From Bradyrhizobium sp. SRL28 (lineage in GTDB: Bacteria > Pseudomonadota > Alphaproteobacteria > Rhizobiales > Xanthobacteraceae), in assembly GCF_018596315.1 (NCBI RefSeq), contig NZ_JAHEAG010000019.1:87168-151167 (forward strand): DNA of 64,000 nucleotides, given 5' to 3'. Both the position numbers and the translations under genes were made by a program. The notes beneath the pieces are model-generated. The model made no database searches. It saw nothing but the letters and a program-made list of their open reading frames with translations, and was not told where the DNA came from. Each line of letters starts with the position of its first letter. The stretch's first letter is position 1. Shown here piece after piece: positions 61,656 to 64,000 of the stretch.

Positions 61656-62687
61656 ATGTCGCGTATCGCACTTGCTTGCACTGCAGCCATTTTGATCGGC
61701 ACGGCGCTGGCCAACGCCGCCGAGCCGATCGCGTTGCGCGATATGGGCTCGTTCCATGTCGGCGGAAGGCTGGTCGAAATTTCCGGCAAGCCGGTCAAGG
61801 AGGTGACCTTCACCCCCGGCGGCGTGCCTGCAAAAGTCGATCCCAACGGCACCTATCAGGTCGAGCAGATGTACGTGCAGTATTTCCTGCCCGCCAATGA
61901 GAAGGGCGCTTATCCGCTCTTGATGTGGCACGGCGGCGGGCTCACTGGCGTCACGTATGAAACGACGCCGGATGGACGCGAGGGCTGGCTGAACTATTTC
62001 CTGCGCAAGGGCTGGGCCGTCTATAATTCCGACGCAGTCGAGCGCGGCCGTGCCGGCTGGGCGCAATATCCTGACATCTTCAAGAGCGAGCCGGTGTTCC
62101 TCACGACCGCCAATCCGTTCGAGCGCTTTCGGATCGGCGATGGCGCCGGCTCCTATGATCCCGATCCGGCGAAGCGAAAGCTGATGCCAGGCAGCCAGTT
62201 TCCCAATGACGGCTATGAGAACTTCGTCAAGCAGAACGTGCCGCGCTGGACCACCACCGACGATGCCATCATCGCCGCCTACATCGCCGAGATCGATCGC
62301 GTCGGTCCGTCCATCATTCTGTTCCACAGCCAGGCCGGCAGTTTCGGCTTCAAGGTGGCGCAGGCGCGCCCGGACAAGGTCAAGGCGCTGATCGCGATCG
62401 AGCCCGCTGGCCTCGGCGATCCCGCCAAGGTCGATGTCTTGAAGAACATTCCGACGCTGATCGTCTATGGAGACTACATCGAGAAGGACTCGCGCTGGCC
62501 GAAAATCCGCGCCAACGGCATTGCCTTTGCGGACGCCATCAAGGCCGCAGGCGGCAGCGTCGATGTCGTCGACCTGCCGCAGGCCGGGATCAAGGGCAAC
62601 TCGCACATGGTGATGATGGACAAGAACAATGCCGAGGTTGCAGCCCTGATCCAGAAGTGGCTCGAAGGCAAGGGGCTGACGAAGTAA
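61656..62687 (+). CDS. Secreted alpha/beta hydrolase (esterase-like)
   Basis: A 343-residue protein with a signal peptide (about 1-22, ending ANA) and an alpha/beta hydrolase fold: LLMWHGGGLTGVTYE (oxyanion region), the nucleophile elbow FHSQAGSFGFK with Ser in HSQAG, an acid residue near YGDYIEKD, and His in KGNSHMVMMDKN. A GGAGG site precedes the ATG at 61656. It lies between tcuA and tcuB on one transcript, so it may release the acid from an ester outside the cytoplasm. Confidence 0.85.
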   Translation: MSRIALACTAAILIGTALANAAEPIALRDMGSFHVGGRLVEISGKPVKEVTFTPGGVPAKVDPNGTYQVEQMYVQYFLPANEKGAYPLLMWHGGGLTGVTYETTPDGREGWLNYFLRKGWAVYNSDAVERGRAGWAQYPDIFKSEPVFLTTANPFERFRIGDGAGSYDPDPAKRKLMPGSQFPNDGYENFVKQNVPRWTTTDDAIIAAYIAEIDRVGPSIILFHSQAGSFGFKVAQARPDKVKALIAIEPAGLGDPAKVDVLKNIPTLIVYGDYIEKDSRWPKIRANGIAFADAIKAAGGSVDVVDLPQAGIKGNSHMVMMDKNNAEVAALIQKWLEGKGLTK

Positions 62688-62717
62688 GCGGGTTCGGCCG
62701 AGGGCAGGAAGCAGCGA

Positions 62718-63824
62718 ATGCACGGAACGCGAATTCTCGAAGAGGCCGACCGCCTGATGACGGTCTGCAATTCCTGCCGCTATTGCGAGGGGCTCTGCGC
62801 GGTCTTTCCAGCGATGGAAATGCGCCGCGCATTCTCCGACGGCGACCTCAACTACCTCGCCAATCTGTGCCATTCCTGCGGCGCCTGCTACACCGACTGC
62901 CAGTTCTCACCGCCGCATGAATTCAACGTCAATGTGCCGAAGACGCTCGCGATCGCACGCGCCGAATCCTACGCGGCCTATACGTGGCCCCGCGCCTTCT
63001 CCGGCGCGTTCGCGCGCAACGGGCTCGTCATCAGCCTCGTTGCAGCGCTCAGCGTTGCCGCATTCATCTTCGGCTTTGCTGCCTTCAACGACCGGCAGGT
63101 GCTGTTCGGTGTCCATACGGGTGCGGGCGCGTTCTACAAATTGATGCCGCATAATGCGATGGCCGCCCTGTTCGGCGCGGCGTTCCTCTATGCGATCGTG
63201 GCGCTTGTCATGGGCGTGCGCGCGTTCTGGCGCGACATTGGCGAGCCGGTCGGCATGAAGACCGACATGACCGCGCTGTTCCAGGCCATCCGGGATGCCG
63301 GCGAGTTGCGCTATCTCGACGGCGGCGGGGTCGGCTGCTTCAATGAGGACGATCGCCCGACCGATCGACGCAGGCTGTACCACCATTTCACCTTCTACGG
63401 CTTTGCTCTGTGCTTCGCCTCGACCTCCGTCGCGACGCTCTATCACTATCTGCTGGCGCGGCAGGCGCCCTACCCGTGGTGGGACCTTCCTGTCGTGCTC
63501 GGCACGCTCGGCGGCATCGGGCTGCTGATCGGTCCGGTCGGCCTGCTCACTGAGCGATGGAAGCGCGATCCCGTGCTGGTCGATGAAGCCCGCTACGGCA
63601 TGGATATCGCGTTCATCGTCATGCTGTTTCTCACCAGCCTGACCGGCATGGCGCTGTTGATCCTGCGCGAGACGGCAGCGATGGGCCCGCTGCTGGCACT
63701 GCATCTCGGCGTGGTATTTTCGCTGTTCGTCACCATGCCCTATGGCAAGTTCGTGCATGGCATCTACCGTTTCGTCGCGCTGGTGCGCTATGCGATGGAG
63801 CGCAAGGCGATGGGGCATGTCTGA
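62718..63824 (+). CDS. tcuB: Tricarballylate utilisation protein TcuB-like (4Fe-4S, membrane)
   Basis: A 368-residue electron-transfer protein. The N-terminus has two 4Fe-4S motifs, CNSCRYCEGLC followed by a distant Pro, and CHSCGACYTDCQFSPP. Five to six membrane segments follow (GLVISLVAALSVAAFIFGFA, AALFGAAFLYAIVALVMGV, LPVVLGTLGGIGLLIGPVGLL and others), with His residues that could bind heme. TcuB reoxidises the FADH2 of TcuA and passes electrons to the quinone pool. Start at the ATG 30 bases after the esterase stop. Confidence 0.9.
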   Translation: MHGTRILEEADRLMTVCNSCRYCEGLCAVFPAMEMRRAFSDGDLNYLANLCHSCGACYTDCQFSPPHEFNVNVPKTLAIARAESYAAYTWPRAFSGAFARNGLVISLVAALSVAAFIFGFAAFNDRQVLFGVHTGAGAFYKLMPHNAMAALFGAAFLYAIVALVMGVRAFWRDIGEPVGMKTDMTALFQAIRDAGELRYLDGGGVGCFNEDDRPTDRRRLYHHFTFYGFALCFASTSVATLYHYLLARQAPYPWWDLPVVLGTLGGIGLLIGPVGLLTERWKRDPVLVDEARYGMDIAFIVMLFLTSLTGMALLILRETAAMGPLLALHLGVVFSLFVTMPYGKFVHGIYRFVALVRYAMERKAMGHV

Positions 63825-63845
63825 CATCGTCATTGCGATGAGTCC

Positions 63846-63925
63846 GTAGGATGGGTGGAGCGAAGCGATACCCATCAATGCCGGCGCCTGCGGCGATGGG
63901 TATCGCTGCGCTCCACCCGTCCTAC
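63846..63925. repeat. Palindromic repeat GTAGGATGGGTGGAGCG...CGCTCCACCCGTCCTAC
   Basis: Outer arms of about 17 bases with a single mismatch, inner AGCGATACCCATC and GATGGGTATCGCT arms. Diverged relative of the 37130 family. Confidence 0.85.
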
Positions 63926-63982
63926 GAAAAAAAACGATTTCGCGATCTCGCGACATAGACTGCCCGAGGTTTGCATCTTCAT
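63875..63982 (-). pseudogene. Short frame with a strong ribosome-binding site, cut off by a palindromic repeat
   Basis: A 35-codon frame starts at an ATG (63980-63982) behind GAGGAGGG and reads MKMQTSGSLCREIAKSFFF before running into the palindrome at 63846-63925, where it stops. It may be a remnant whose 3' part was replaced by the repeat, or a short leader. I would not call it a working gene. Confidence 0.3.
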
Positions 63983-64000
63983 TTGCCCTCCTCGAAAATC

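Noticed and set aside
58968..62873. A minus-strand frame of about 1,300 codons without a stop, opposite the LysR, tcuA and esterase genes
   Set aside because: It is a by-product of GC-rich third positions. The + strand frames have clear domains, ribosome-binding sites and spacing; the antisense translation is low-complexity and matches no family.
1..64000. tRNA, rRNA, CRISPR array, riboswitch, transposase or prophage genes
   Set aside because: I looked for cloverleaf ends, direct-repeat arrays, known leader folds and recombinase motifs by eye and saw none that I could support.

Overview
The window looks like a chromosomal segment from a Bradyrhizobium-type alphaproteobacterium (Nitrobacteraceae). 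The evidence is high GC with strong GC3 bias, an NdvA-type glucan exporter, an MbfA ferritin/iron exporter, the alphaproteobacterial regulator TrcR, a DUF1127 protein, a minCDE operon with a CtrA-type box, and many short palindromic intergenic repeats typical of these genomes. I saw no rRNA, tRNA, CRISPR array, transposase or phage gene. All names come from reading translated sequence by eye; no database search was run.

Layout. 1-8.1 kb: an MscS-type channel (cut by the window edge), a nitronate monooxygenase, a divergent acyl-CoA synthetase, then a two-gene signalling operon of a double-ATPase KaiC homologue and a hybrid histidine kinase with an N-terminal degenerate receiver. 8.2-10.6 kb: a frameshifted GFA-family gene and minCDE. 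10.6-15.1 kb: a 0.6-kb regulatory gap, a one-pass membrane protein and two tandem orphan substrate-binding proteins with an extra N-terminal Cys domain. 15.1-19.8 kb: thioesterase/SDR/nitronate monooxygenase, a YqaA/DedA protein, a HisE-like protein and a secreted Gly/Tyr-rich protein. 20-31.4 kb: housekeeping genes (SsuA-like binding protein, ndvA, D-Ala-D-Ala carboxypeptidase, fadD, DUF924, peroxiredoxin, rnhA, thrB, ispH, trcR). 31.5-34.7 kb: a lower-GC MASE1 hybrid kinase and two small genes.

35-47.3 kb is a CoA-thioester catabolic cluster: nitroreductase, three acyl-CoA dehydrogenases (two from a duplication), feruloyl-CoA-synthase-like ligase, enoyl-CoA hydratase, hydroxyacyl-CoA dehydrogenase, TetR regulator, and a divergent thiolase and second CoA ligase. 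Together these encode a full activation, oxidation, hydration, oxidation and thiolysis route for an unknown aromatic or alicyclic acid. 47.5-57.5 kb continues with an epoxide-hydrolase-like enzyme, mbfA, amidase, Zn alcohol dehydrogenase, a large acyl-CoA dehydrogenase, SDR and another hydratase. 58-64 kb holds small accessory genes and a tricarballylate-type cluster: LysR regulator, tcuA, an exported esterase and tcuB.

The most interesting items are the KaiC/hybrid-kinase module with a Thr-Tyr pair at the KaiC phosphosite, the tcuA-esterase-tcuB arrangement, the tandem orphan binding proteins opposite the Min operon, the duplicated dehydrogenase plus palindrome unit, and candidate CtrA and Irr sites.
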